Assembly: GCF_029269745.1 (NCBI RefSeq)
Contig: NZ_JARJHT010000003.1
Span: forward strand, 248,001 to 312,000
Length of the DNA: 64,000 nucleotides
Source of the DNA: Polluticoccus soli
GTDB taxonomy: Bacteria > Bacteroidota > Bacteroidia > Chitinophagales > Chitinophagaceae
Direction of reading: 5' to 3'
The first letter of the stretch is position 1. Each line of letters begins with the position of its first letter. The notes under the pieces were generated by a model. That model made no database searches and was not told the DNA's origin. It was given only the letters and a program-made list of their open reading frames with translations. The translations under genes and the position numbers were made by a program. Shown here one piece after another: positions 17,154 to 25,507 of the stretch.

Positions 17154-17960
17154 TTACTTCACAAACATTTCCCTTACTGTTTCGCCCTGGTTCACGAAAA
17201 CATATTGCTTGCCGCCAACAGACTGGTATTGCCGGCGTATCAATACTACATCAATGAAGGCCCAGCAGGTTTTTACCGCAGTAGCTCCCTGGAAGTATTT
17301 GTCTGCTCTGTTCTTTATTGTCTTGGAAGATATAATTGCCGTTCCGTTTACGGCGCTCACGATATTACTTTGCATTCTTTGCCTCTGTATATCCAGCAGT
17401 ACATAAGCCGAGTCGGCATCGGTTTGATTGAACTGTAGCACAAAATCAGAATCGTGCGAGATGTATTTAGGAAGTGTGCCGCTGAATAAGGGAAATGAAC
17501 CACCCGTGCTGAAGTTAATAACACCCGTGCCGGGGAATCCCATTGCCATCCAATTATTATTCCCAGCAGGCTGCCATACTGCAGCAATATCATCTTTCTC
17601 AAATGTGTTGGCCGATTGTGGCAGGTAACCCAACTGCATGCCGTTGATACTTACCGTGCCAGATGCTTGCTTGCTGGTGTCGGGGTACTTACAAACATCG
17701 GCCCATGCCCAGGTGCGTTCACGTTTATCCAGGGTGTTGCCCATGCTGTCTTTGATGTGTGCATCTATTTTGCCGGCGCCAAACACGCCCCAGGCATTCC
17801 ATTCGACCCCTCGCATATAGTTTGAATAGGTGGGCAAAAGCGAGTCGGCATCTGTAAATACGCGCACGTACGGAGCGTAGCTCGTCGATTGGTTCTTTTT
17901 CTTGCAGGCCTGCGATACAATAAGCATTACAATGAGCAACGATAAAACAAGAATTCGCAT
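17154..17960 (-). CDS. Lipoprotein, 268 aa
   Basis: The start MRILVLSLLIVMLIVSQACK gives a signal with lipobox SQAC. The mature part begins with Lys/Ser and contains the strand-rich pieces VEWNAWGVFGAGKIDAHIKD and FVLQFNQTDADSAYVLLDIQ, typical of a beta-sandwich. I do not recognise a family. It is preceded on the same strand by the 18026 gene. Codon use is normal for the region. Confidence 0.72.
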   Translation of the reverse strand: MRILVLSLLIVMLIVSQACKKKNQSTSYAPYVRVFTDADSLLPTYSNYMRGVEWNAWGVFGAGKIDAHIKDSMGNTLDKRERTWAWADVCKYPDTSKQASGTVSINGMQLGYLPQSANTFEKDDIAAVWQPAGNNNWMAMGFPGTGVINFSTGGSFPLFSGTLPKYISHDSDFVLQFNQTDADSAYVLLDIQRQRMQSNIVSAVNGTAIISSKTIKNRADKYFQGATAVKTCWAFIDVVLIRRQYQSVGGKQYVFVNQGETVREMFVK

Positions 17961-18025
17961 AGGTGGGTTTTAGAACTTAACGTAAGATAGGCGGGATTAG
18001 TATTTAGGCAATGCCTGTCTTGTTA

Positions 18026-18739
18026 TTACTCCTTAACCATGCATTGCAGCGATTGCATGAATTTAATGGCCTCGGCTCGTGGCAATGCGAGATCATGCTC
18101 AATGGTATATTCGTCAAACTCTCTGCCTGTTTTCTCCCTCTGGTATTTCCTATTCCTCCATGCGCTGTATTGGGTGATCGCCTGGATCGGTACATCCTGC
18201 ATCTTCTTTAGTAAAACAGTGTCGCCGAACACAGGTGTGACGCTTTCTACTTTTTGTTCGTCAACATCCCAATGCAACTGCCGGGCCTTGCCCTTTAGCA
18301 AAATGTAAAAATCATGGGCGCACGTAACCGAATACGGCTGGTCATATTTATACAGCGTACCATCACTAAATTTGATCTCATACCTGTTTTTTGTACGCCG
18401 CAACTTGTCGGCAAAATAAGGGTAAGTGACGCTAAGGGAAATATAAAGCCTGTTTGGTTCGCTTTCCGGATATAACTGATAGCTTATGTCTTCGCCGTTT
18501 CTATCCGGCTTATGCAGTTCTACTATATAACCGTACATTACTTTTGCCTTTTTCCGGCTTTCGGCCTTATACCATTCATCATACTTGCCTGCTATCAGCA
18601 GGTCGTAGTATTGCTCCTGGCACACATACCCCGTATCGCGCCTTATAAGCTGACTGCAATCCTGCGCCGATGTACACAACACCACCAGCAACAGTATAAA
18701 AGATATTACAGTTGTCTTCACGCAACTAATATACAGCAT
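18026..18739 (-). CDS. Secreted hypothetical protein, family member 3
   Basis: The 237-residue product has a signal ending around LVVLCTSAQDC. It keeps the order of blocks seen in the genes at 10339 and 10927: FSDGTLYKYDQP, DFYILLKGKARQLHWD, GDTVLLKKMQDVPIQAITQY and a C-terminal acidic helix with the final MQSLQCMVKE. An N-terminal extension adds QLYPESEPNRLYISLSVTYP. The start could instead be at the GTG six codons later. Function unknown. Confidence 0.68.
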   Translation of the reverse strand: MLYISCVKTTVISFILLLVVLCTSAQDCSQLIRRDTGYVCQEQYYDLLIAGKYDEWYKAESRKKAKVMYGYIVELHKPDRNGEDISYQLYPESEPNRLYISLSVTYPYFADKLRRTKNRYEIKFSDGTLYKYDQPYSVTCAHDFYILLKGKARQLHWDVDEQKVESVTPVFGDTVLLKKMQDVPIQAITQYSAWRNRKYQREKTGREFDEYTIEHDLALPRAEAIKFMQSLQCMVKE

Positions 18740-18802
18740 GATGGATTAATTGTCTGAACCGCTGATTAGAAAGATTAAAATGATTTCACTGATTACAGAA
18801 CC

Positions 18803-19066
18803 GGCATGAGCGAATTAGGCGTTAAGAACTCTCTCATTGAGTCCTTGAAAAAATCATCAAGAACGAAATAAAATTCATTGAGCGCAGTGGCCGCAGTGAA
18901 AGGTCTCACGGAGACACGAAGATGATCTCAACATTGCTAAATAGAGATCATCAGCAACATAGTAAGCTATTTCACTGCAACGGAGCGAAATGAATTTTTA
19001 GCCGGTTTCGCTAAGCCTTGAACTTTCTTTTGCTTCTTTTCTTTGGTTCAAGCCAAAGAAAAGAAG
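18803..19066 (+). repeat. R1 long stem-loop element, copy 2 (type A, long form)
   Basis: Same layout and same 42-base insertion as copy 1. The apical region here forms a perfect 9-bp helix GATGATCTC/GAGATCATC. The terminal hairpin is CTTCTTTTCTTTGG-TTCAAG-CCAAAGAAAAGAAG (19033-19066). An S repeat precedes it at 18752-18797. It separates two minus-strand genes, so its orientation is opposite to both. Confidence 0.9.
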
Positions 19067-19083
19067 GAGACGCCACAAGCAGA

Positions 19084-20112
19084 TTACTTATACACAACAT
19101 ACAACACCATCCTCGACCGCTTACTATCAGAAGGAAGATATCTGAACTCCCAAACACCCTTTAACACATCGGGTGGTAATCGTGAACATCCCTTTCTTAC
19201 CTCGTTGAAAAACTGGGAATTGATATGGCCATTGGGATCCCTGTTGCCATGCGCCCGCGCTTCGTCGTACCAGTCCTCGGCTATTTTTGTTGTCAATGAA
19301 TGAAACACCAGGTGATACTCAACGGGACAATGATCGGCTGCAAATTTCTTTATCTGAGACAAGTTAGCAGGCAGCTCGAACCGGAGCAAGCTGCTCACAT
19401 CGAAGCTTTGCTTTTTTGAGGTATCCAGGAATTTTTGCCAGGCTTTATGATCCTGGGAGTGTGAACTGTAATAGTAGAGTATCTCCAGCGCGTCCAGCGT
19501 GCTTTGTCCTTGTGCAATGGCTTTCTTGAGGTGCGGTATGTAGAACTTATGGTTCTTATGATCGTGCACAGCAAGAAGGCCGGCATACAATCCACCATTC
19601 TGCATAGTGGGCCAGCCGTTTTTCGAGACGTAATTATACAAAGTAGCACTGTGAACGCTGTCTGTTTGATTCATTTGGTTACTCAACTGTTGGCATAGCT
19701 CCCCGGTGCTGCAGCTATCCAATTTGCTCCTTACGATCCGGTCTTCTTTATACATGCTTTTAAACAACTGGTACTGCGCATTCTTCGGCGCGTTGTAGGC
19801 GCGGGTAAAGGCTTCGATAAATGTATCCTTAGCAGCTTTTGAACTCTTAAACCTCGAAAGGAACTCAGGCAGCGATTCCGGTGTCTGCCCCAGGAACATC
19901 ATATAATATGGATCGCTTTTGACTAAGTATTCCCCGGCCTTTGCACTATCGCCGCGGGTAGAATAAGAGCCAGCCTGGAAATTGGCACCTAGTGGTGTTT
20001 TCGACAAAGCCTCTTTCAACTCTTGTTTTTCGGTGGCCGATAAAGTATCGTTCTGCGCATGTGCATACGTGCCAAGGAGCACGCAAGCGCAAGTGATCAA
20101 AAACAGCTTCAT
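19084..20112 (-). CDS. Secreted hypothetical protein, 342 aa
   Basis: The start MKLFLITCACVLLGTYAHAQ was chosen because the 17 codons before it do not fit a signal peptide. The mature chain is helical (KQELKEALSKTPLGANFQAG, FLSRFKSSKAAKDTFIEAFT, LKKAIAQGQSTLDALEILYY). It has four Cys, two of which (DSCSTGELCQQ) are close together. The helical-hairpin rhythm suggests a solenoid, but I recognise no TPR or Sel1 signature. The stop lies 17 bp after the end of R1 copy 2. Function unknown. Confidence 0.68.
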   Translation of the reverse strand: MKLFLITCACVLLGTYAHAQNDTLSATEKQELKEALSKTPLGANFQAGSYSTRGDSAKAGEYLVKSDPYYMMFLGQTPESLPEFLSRFKSSKAAKDTFIEAFTRAYNAPKNAQYQLFKSMYKEDRIVRSKLDSCSTGELCQQLSNQMNQTDSVHSATLYNYVSKNGWPTMQNGGLYAGLLAVHDHKNHKFYIPHLKKAIAQGQSTLDALEILYYYSSHSQDHKAWQKFLDTSKKQSFDVSSLLRFELPANLSQIKKFAADHCPVEYHLVFHSLTTKIAEDWYDEARAHGNRDPNGHINSQFFNEVRKGCSRLPPDVLKGVWEFRYLPSDSKRSRMVLYVVYK

Positions 20113-20182
20113 AATGTGTGGTTCGGTATAGACGATCAAAATACAACTAGTTTTCGATAGCATCGACAGTATAAAATCAAAA

Positions 20183-20206
20183 ACGCCACCCCGAAGGATG
20201 GCGCCT
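20183..20206 (-). terminator. Intrinsic terminator
   Basis: The hairpin CGCCACC-CCGAA-GGATGGCG (one C-A mismatch) is followed on the minus strand by TTTTTGATTTT. It terminates the 20228-20494 gene. Confidence 0.7.
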
Positions 20207-20227
20207 GAAAGTATTATAGCAAGAGTA

Positions 20228-20494
20228 TTAATTCACGTGTTCGAGTATCATGATGTTCGGTTCACCAACAACACCGCTTTTCTCCAATACCTGACGCAGG
20301 TTAGCAATAAAAGCCTTAGCCGACTCAGTATCGCCCATTTCGCATACTACTGTCACTTTGTTAGGATTATCTGTATCCCTGAACAGATTCTTCAGCGTTA
20401 CGCCAGCCCTAGCACGTACCTCCGCGCCAGCTTCAAAACCTATTTTCCATGCATTGAAATCTTTTACTTCGTGGGTGTTGATGATCGTTACCAT
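20228..20494 (-). CDS. Small alpha/beta-barrel (dimeric ferredoxin-like) protein, 88 aa
   Basis: The chain MVTIINTHEVKDFNAWKIGF / EAGAEVRARAGVTLKNLFRD / PNKVTVVCEMGDTESAKAFI / MILEHVN follows the beta-alpha-beta-beta-alpha-beta order of dimeric alpha/beta barrels, as in antibiotic-biosynthesis-monooxygenase-like and cyclase-like proteins. It has the VxVVxEM strand, the alpha-helical AKAFIANLRQ and the final strand MILEHV. There is no signal peptide, so it is cytoplasmic. Substrate unknown. It has its own terminator. Confidence 0.7.
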   Translation of the reverse strand: MVTIINTHEVKDFNAWKIGFEAGAEVRARAGVTLKNLFRDTDNPNKVTVVCEMGDTESAKAFIANLRQVLEKSGVVGEPNIMILEHVN

Positions 20495-20660
20495 AATAGT
20501 TTGATTGTTTTATAAAGCAAAACTACAGGCCGGTTTTTCGGTGGGCATTGACATTTGTTAAGAAATGTTTTTGAACCTCAGATTAAGCTGATTTGACTGA
20601 TTAGGCTGAATGTCTGAACCGGAATTTTTAGAATTAACGAATTACTGGAATTCGAAGACC

Positions 20661-20880
20661 GGCATGAGCGAAATAGGCGTTAAAAAATTCATTGAGCGCA
20701 GTGGCCGCAGTGAAAGGTCTCATAGAGAATCAAAGATGATTTCAACATTGCTAAATAGAGATCATCCGCAACATAGTAAGCTATTTCACTGCAACGGAGC
20801 GAAATGAATTTTTAGCCGGTTTCGCTAAGCCTTGATTTTTTCTTTGCTACTTTCTTTTGCATCAAGGCAAAAGAAAGTAG
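20661..20880 (+). repeat. R1 long stem-loop element, copy 3 (type A)
   Basis: Arms are AGCGAA/TTCGCT, GGC/GCC, AAATTCATT/AATGAATTT and GCAGTGAAA/TTTCACTGC. The apical helix is GATGATTTC/GAGATCATC, which pairs only with a U-G wobble. The terminal hairpin differs from copies 1 and 2 in both arms, CTACTTTCTTTTGC-ATCAAG-GCAAAAGAAAGTAG, and still pairs perfectly. An S repeat precedes it (about 20569-20630). Confidence 0.9.
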
Positions 20881-20891
20881 AAGACAACACA

Positions 20892-21683
20892 TTACCCAAA
20901 CCTCGAACTAGTAGCAGAAACCTCCACCCTCCTCGACCTCGCCACGCGAATAGTTTCATAGATCACCAGAACCAGCAGTATGGCAAAAAGAATAGCCGAC
21001 GACCCCATAGTACCAAACCCAAGCCCGCCCTTTTCCGGGCCTTTAGTGAGCACATCGCCAAAGGTGGCACCAAACGGACGCGTCAATACAAACGCTATCC
21101 AGAACAAAGCCACATGCGATATAGAAGTGAAATAGTACAGCAGCACGATGATCACCAGCAGGCTGCCTATCAGTAAAGCGCCGCCCATAAAACCAAGCCC
21201 TGAATCATCGGCCAGGAAATCTCCCAGGGCAGTACCTAAAGTGTTAGACACCAGTATGGCTGCCCAGTAAAACAATTCAACTTTAAGCGACCGTATATTG
21301 GTAACCGACAATGATTTTTGCGTGATGCGCCATATGGCCAGTATGATAACGAGCAGGGTAACCAGCAGTGCTGAACCCTTGGCATATCCCAGCCCCAGGG
21401 TGCGGTCCATATAGTCGGACATGGTGGTACCGGCCGTACTGGTAGACAAGATGACCAGCCAGTAAATAGGTGGTATATAACGCTTTGCCACCAGCTGCGC
21501 CACCAGCGTAACGAAAAAAGCACCCAGCAATATCATGGAGCTGACCGCATAACCCACGTTCATGGTCATGGAAAGCAAGTCGCCGGCAGTTTCGCCAAGC
21601 GTTGTGGCGCAGATCTTCATCACCCAAAACAAGAAGGTTATCTCCGGTACTTTCTTCAAGTGCTCGCTGGCTGTAGCAGACAT
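20892..21683 (-). CDS. COG4705/DUF347-type multi-pass membrane protein
   Basis: The 263-residue chain has about eight membrane segments in four repeated units, each with the signature TLGETAGDLLSMTMNVGY, TTMSDYMDRTLGLGYAKGSA, TLGTALGDFLADDSGLGF and PFGATFGDVLTKGPEKGGLG. The repeated (T/A)xGD(L/Y/F)..GLG(Y/F) is the hallmark of the DUF347 repeat in COG4705 proteins. Acidic residues in each repeat could line a transport path for cations, which is inference. It stops 12 bp after R1 copy 3. Confidence 0.88.
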   Translation of the reverse strand: MSATASEHLKKVPEITFLFWVMKICATTLGETAGDLLSMTMNVGYAVSSMILLGAFFVTLVAQLVAKRYIPPIYWLVILSTSTAGTTMSDYMDRTLGLGYAKGSALLVTLLVIILAIWRITQKSLSVTNIRSLKVELFYWAAILVSNTLGTALGDFLADDSGLGFMGGALLIGSLLVIIVLLYYFTSISHVALFWIAFVLTRPFGATFGDVLTKGPEKGGLGFGTMGSSAILFAILLVLVIYETIRVARSRRVEVSATSSRFG

Positions 21684-21731
21684 ATGTTGTTAGTTATACC
21701 GCAGCTATGTAAAAATGATACCAATAGGGAT

Positions 21732-21815
21732 CGTCTGAACCGCTGATTTGATTGATTGAAATGATTGCGCTGATGTCTGAACCTCTGATTAGTCAAGATT
21801 AGACTGATTAGAACT
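21732..21815 (+). repeat. S repeats, two units in tandem
   Basis: TCTGAACCGCTGATTTGATT with TGATTGAAATGATTGCGCTG, followed by TCTGAACCTCTGATTAGTCA and a TGATTAGAACTG end. Two variants (GCTGATT and TCTGATT) lie in series, and the R2 element follows at once. Confidence 0.75.
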
Positions 21816-21830
21816 GTTTCCGTCAAAAAG

Positions 21831-22000
21831 ACGATAAGCGTAACAGCGCGTGGCCATCTTCTTGTCCTGCGGAGTCCCGCCGGCGGCGGGAGACAAGAAG
21901 TGCCCTTTTATTCATTGCATGTTTGTCTTTTCAAAGGCATTCATGAGCGCTGCGCTAGTTCTTTTGTTTCTTTTCTTTTGGGCAAGCAAAAGAAAAGAAA
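21831..22000 (+). repeat. R2 stem-loop element, copy 1
   Basis: It contains an inverted repeat CTTCTTGTC/GACAAGAAG enclosing a GC-rich inner hairpin (CCCGCCGGCGGCGGG), then TTCATTGCATGTTTGTCTTT, CATTCATGAGCGCTGCGCTA and a terminal hairpin TTTCTTTTCTTTTG-GGCAAG-CAAAAGAAAAGAAA (21967-22000). The terminal hairpin has the same architecture as R1 but different stem and loop bases. The remaining DNA to 22210 holds no gene. Confidence 0.8.
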
Positions 22001-22210
22001 GAGACGAGGAACGATAGAATGAAGAACAAAACCTCAAGAGCACTATAGGAATTCTTAACCTGAATATGGCAGGAGAAAACCCACCTGCTCATCCGTTGCC
22101 GATCCCTAAATCGCATTCGACCAAATATGTACCACCGTAACCAGAAGCAACATATACAAGCAATTGACCAATACATTATCTTTACATCATATCTTTCACC
22201 TTTATAATCT

Positions 22211-23503
22211 ATGCAAACAATGATTAGAACATTACTTGCTATTTGTCTTATTCTCCAGGTTCCTGCGACCTATGCGCAGCAGTTCAGGTTAAAAAAGCTG
22301 GTGCGGTCTACCATGTACAACGAAACCGGTATGACCGAAGATTACACCATGAACTACTATTATTCCAGCGATAAACCGGGGCCGTTTACTGCGAAGTGGG
22401 CAGGTATTGGCCACAACCCCTTTCCGTTCAATCTTTCCGGCACCCTGCTATACGATAGTGCGATACAAACGAATAAAAATATGAGCGCGTCGCCCATCGC
22501 GGAGTATATATACCAAACCATAAATGCTCAAAACCAGATAACCAAACGGGAGACATATGACAAAGCCGACGCCACTACGCCGTTGACACTGTTTATTAGC
22601 CAAATATTTACCTTCAGCGGCACGTCATTGATATCGCAAACTAACAACGACGACCTCTATACGTACGTATACAAAAATGGCAAGCTCGATACCTCTTACT
22701 ATTATCCCCTGGGTGCATCGACGCCATTATATTTTAATGTATACAGCTACAACACCAACGGCGATATAACGTCGACAAAAAGTTATAACAGCGCGGGAGT
22801 GTCTGACCTTCAGCGCTACTATACCGGGCCAAATGTGACAGACGCCGTAACGCTCTATACCACTTATAGCACGTCAGTAACAGACACTACCTTCCGTAGC
22901 ATCTATACCTACAACGCACAAAACGAGGTGGTGACCTCGGAGAACTGGAATTGCGCAACGCCGGGTACAGACCTTATTCTGAGAAACCAGAATTTCAACA
23001 CATACGATGCTAACAACAATATCCTGGAAAGCCTTCTCAAAACCGAACGCAACGGGCTTCCCGGCCTTGACACAACACGCAATAGCACGTACACCTACAA
23101 TACCTGGGGGCAGCTCACTAAGGTGGAGACCCTGAACTGGGACGGCACCCAGTTCAAACCGATGTCTGACACCAGCGATGCCAGCTCATCGCAAAAGATT
23201 GAGATGGAGTATGAACTGTACTGGCCTGCAAGCGTACACGAACTAAACAACGATGCACAGGTAAAACTTTATCCATCACCCGCATCAGATTTCATACGCG
23301 TAGAAACAGAATGGAAACAGGCTACGCCGTTTACCGCAGCTATACTCGACATGCAAGGCCGTGTAATACGCCAGTGGGACGAACCTGCAACCAAAGTCTA
23401 TACACGCAGCATACCGCTTACAGAATTACCATCGGGCATGTATATGATCAAACTGCATTGTGGAGAAGAACAATTCTCTAAACAGTTCTCTGTCTACAAA
23501 TAA
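22211..23503 (+). CDS. Secreted YD-like repeat protein with T9SS sorting domain (paralogue)
   Basis: The 430-residue product starts MQTMIRTLLAICLILQVPAT, or three codons later at MIRTLL, which matches the paralogue at 12117 better. Its strands (YTYNAQNEVVTSENW, FNTYDANNNILES, YTYNTWGQLTKVET) and the end VKLYPSPASDFIRVETEW, LDMQGRVIRQWDEPATK and EEQFSKQFSVYK mirror that protein. It is a secreted, surface-attached protein of unknown ligand. A TATCTTTAC box lies at 22177-22185. Confidence 0.9.
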   Translation: MQTMIRTLLAICLILQVPATYAQQFRLKKLVRSTMYNETGMTEDYTMNYYYSSDKPGPFTAKWAGIGHNPFPFNLSGTLLYDSAIQTNKNMSASPIAEYIYQTINAQNQITKRETYDKADATTPLTLFISQIFTFSGTSLISQTNNDDLYTYVYKNGKLDTSYYYPLGASTPLYFNVYSYNTNGDITSTKSYNSAGVSDLQRYYTGPNVTDAVTLYTTYSTSVTDTTFRSIYTYNAQNEVVTSENWNCATPGTDLILRNQNFNTYDANNNILESLLKTERNGLPGLDTTRNSTYTYNTWGQLTKVETLNWDGTQFKPMSDTSDASSSQKIEMEYELYWPASVHELNNDAQVKLYPSPASDFIRVETEWKQATPFTAAILDMQGRVIRQWDEPATKVYTRSIPLTELPSGMYMIKLHCGEEQFSKQFSVYK

Positions 23504-23529
23504 TATTGGGAGGAATAAGTAAAAACTAA

Positions 23530-23557
23530 CCAACGGGCGGATTCTTCCGCCCGTTGG
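23530..23557 (+). terminator. Intrinsic terminator
   Basis: The 12-bp stem CCAACGGGCGGA / TCCGCCCGTTGG has a 4-nt loop and is followed by TGTTTTT. It is nearly identical to the terminator after the paralogous gene at 13461. Confidence 0.88.
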
Positions 23558-23689
23558 TGTTTTTCTCTGAACTTCAGATTAAACTGATTTCCGAAACCAG
23601 CATGAGAGCATTAAGAACTTCCTCATTGCTCGAGTCGCTAAGTTGCCGTTCGCCTTTTCTTGCTAACTTTAAGTACAAACCACCGCACT

Positions 23690-24511
23690 ATGGCAAAGAC
23701 CTTTACCCTCTTGTTCCTTGTGCTTATTGTAGCGCTCACCTCATTCGCACAGAGGATGCGGTTTAACGATACCACAAACGTATGGACCGAATGCGACTGG
23801 AAAAATACGGTACACGGCGGCGCTTACGCGGATTACAGCATTTCGGATGACACAGTATGGAATGGTTACAAGTACTACTTTCATTACAGGTACAGCGCAT
23901 GGATAAGAGAAGACACTGCCAACAGGATATTGTACTACAGGTTTCAAACCGATACCGCAGATAAAGTCTTCGTCGATTTCAATATGGCGGTGGGCGATTC
24001 ATTATTTTTTTTACACCCAGTGCATTCGATGAAGCTTTTGCAGGTCGACTCCGTACCTATCAACGGCAGCTTTCACCGGGTATTGAAGTTTGACAGGTTC
24101 CCTATAATGGAAGGGGTCGGCCCGCAGCAGCTTGGCATTGGACCTGATGCGCCATTTTATCCCATTTGCTGTTTCGAGAACAATGGACAACGACCAACTT
24201 TTCCCTACCCACAGGTATGGTTCGATAATGTGACGAGCTGCGTGACCAGCATCAAAGAAATCAACGAAATAAAACGATCCGTCGTTGCACCCAACCCCAT
24301 TACCGCCAACAGCCGCATCATACTGCCGCGTGCAATACCCGGTGGCCAACTCGTTATCACCAACACCACAGGCCAAACTATCAGTTCGTTGCAGATCGGG
24401 AATGAAACAAGCTTACCGCTTCCACAGCTATTACCGGCGGGCGTTTATTTCTACCGTATTACAAATGCAACTAAAGAAGAAAGCTATCCAGGCAAGTTTA
24501 TTGTAGAATAA
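23690..24511 (+). CDS. Secreted protein with T9SS-like sorting domain, 273 aa
   Basis: The start MAKTFTLLFLVLIVALTSFA is chosen over an upstream Met because the signal peptide then sits at the N-terminus and a TAACTTTAA box lies about 18 nt before it. The mature protein has about 190 residues of strands such as YADYSISDDTVWNGYKYYFH, YRFQTDTADKVFVDFNMAVG and LQVDSVPINGSFHRVLKF. The end has the sorting-domain pattern KRSVVAPNPITANSRIILPR, LVITNTTGQTISS and GVYFYRITNATKEESYPGKF. Role unknown. Confidence 0.82.
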   Translation: MAKTFTLLFLVLIVALTSFAQRMRFNDTTNVWTECDWKNTVHGGAYADYSISDDTVWNGYKYYFHYRYSAWIREDTANRILYYRFQTDTADKVFVDFNMAVGDSLFFLHPVHSMKLLQVDSVPINGSFHRVLKFDRFPIMEGVGPQQLGIGPDAPFYPICCFENNGQRPTFPYPQVWFDNVTSCVTSIKEINEIKRSVVAPNPITANSRIILPRAIPGGQLVITNTTGQTISSLQIGNETSLPLPQLLPAGVYFYRITNATKEESYPGKFIVE

Positions 24512-24518
24512 AAAACGA

Positions 24519-24596
24519 CTCTGAACCGTTGATTAGAATGATTGGGCTGATGTCTGAACCTCAGATTAGTCGAGATTGGACTGACTAGGGCCGTTT
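24519..24596 (+). repeat. S repeats before R1 copy 4
   Basis: TCTGAACCGTTGATTAGAAT, TGATTGGGCTGATG, then TCTGAACCTCAGATTAGTCG and TGACTAGGGCCG. These are two variants in series, as at 21732. Confidence 0.7.
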
Positions 24597-24614
24597 TCTG
24601 ATTCCGAAAAAAAC

Positions 24615-24887
24615 GGCATGAGCGAATTAGGCGTTAAAAAAATTCGTTGAGCGCAGTGGCCGCAGTGAAAGGTCTCATAGCGAACAACGGTTGATTTCAA
24701 CATTGCCTAATAGTAGCGCTCAGCAACATAGTAAGCTATTTCACTGCAACGAAGCGAAATGGATTTTTAGCCGGTTTCGCTAAGCCTTGAACTTTTATTC
24801 ATAGTCATGTCTGTCTTTCATTGGCATTCATGAGCGCTTCGCTGAGTTCTTTGCTTCTTTCTTTTGGTTCAAGCCAAAAGAAAGAAG
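24615..24887 (+). repeat. R1 long stem-loop element, copy 4 (type A, with R2 tail inserted)
   Basis: The main arms are as in other type A copies. The third arm reads AATTCGTT/AATGGATT, where two positions changed and form U-G and G-U wobble pairs. Between the arm closure (24786) and the terminal hairpin (CTTCTTTCTTTTGG-TTCAAG-CCAAAAGAAAGAAG, 24854-24887) lies a 60-base piece with CATTCATGAGCGCTTCGCTG that belongs to the R2 family. The element is therefore a chimera. Confidence 0.85.
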
Positions 24888-24904
24888 AAGCAACATCAGC
24901 ACCC

Positions 24905-24972
24905 TGATGCCCACCGTGTGGCTAGATTGCTTCGGACATATTTGCGGTCGCAAATACTCTCTCGCAATGACG
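24905..24972 (+). repeat. Dispersed repeat (GATGCCC...CTCGCAATGACG)
   Basis: It shares GATGCCC-C-GTGGCTAGATT, GCGGTCGCAAATACTCTC and TCGCAATGACG with 26951-27105 and, more loosely, with 39048-39132. It is non-coding and follows an R1 element in two of three cases. The remainder of the gap to 25016 holds nothing else. Confidence 0.65.
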
Positions 24973-25016
24973 TGACGTGGAAGAAATCAAAAAAAAGAAC
25001 AAATTCTTAGAAAGGC

Positions 25017-25445
25017 TCAATAGAAGTCGATGACATAGGAATAAATACCACCAATGGATTTGTCTTTTTCGTCCTCCAAAAACACAAATTCTTCCTTCGT
25101 AATAAAACCTGACGAATAGATCACTTTATATGTTTGAGTAAACTCCTTCTGAGTTTTGCCACTCTTCACATTCGTAGAATATCCATTTTGCTCTAAAGTA
25201 GCTGACTGAACATCACCGCGATTATTATTCATCCTCTCCAGCATTGCCGATATTGAATCAGGCGGGGTATCTGCTAAACATTGTGAGCTAAACAGAGACT
25301 TTGTCGAATCAAATTTTTTCTCTTTCAGATAACTATAAAACTTGCTCGTAACCTTAGTCGCATCGGGCGTCAATTCCTCTACTCTGTTGCTGCAAGAAGT
25401 CATCACCCCAATCAAAATCGCACTAATAAAAACATATAGTTTCAT
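25017..25445 (-). CDS. Lipoprotein, 142 aa
   Basis: A signal MKLYVFISAILIGVMTSCSN with lipobox MTSC is followed by EELTPDATKVTSKFYSYLKE, FDSTKSLFSSQ and a second half of strands (ATLEQNGYSTNVKSGKTQKE, FTQTYKVIYSSGFITKEEFV). The helix-plus-sheet layout resembles NTF2-like or DUF4019-like lipoproteins, which are cone-shaped ligand pockets. This is a fold impression only. The DNA is AT-richer than the neighbours. Confidence 0.7.
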   Translation of the reverse strand: MKLYVFISAILIGVMTSCSNRVEELTPDATKVTSKFYSYLKEKKFDSTKSLFSSQCLADTPPDSISAMLERMNNNRGDVQSATLEQNGYSTNVKSGKTQKEFTQTYKVIYSSGFITKEEFVFLEDEKDKSIGGIYSYVIDFY

Positions 25446-25480
25446 AGCCTCAATATACGCTCGAAGGTTGTCAAAACAAA

Positions 25481-25504
25481 AACGCCACCCAACAGGATGG
25501 CGTT
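25481..25504 (-). terminator. Intrinsic terminator
   Basis: The hairpin AACGCCACCC-AACA-GGATGGCGTT has one mismatch, and the minus-strand side is followed by TTTGTTTT. It ends the repressor gene 4 bp beyond its stop. Confidence 0.75.
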
Positions 25505-25507
25505 CTA

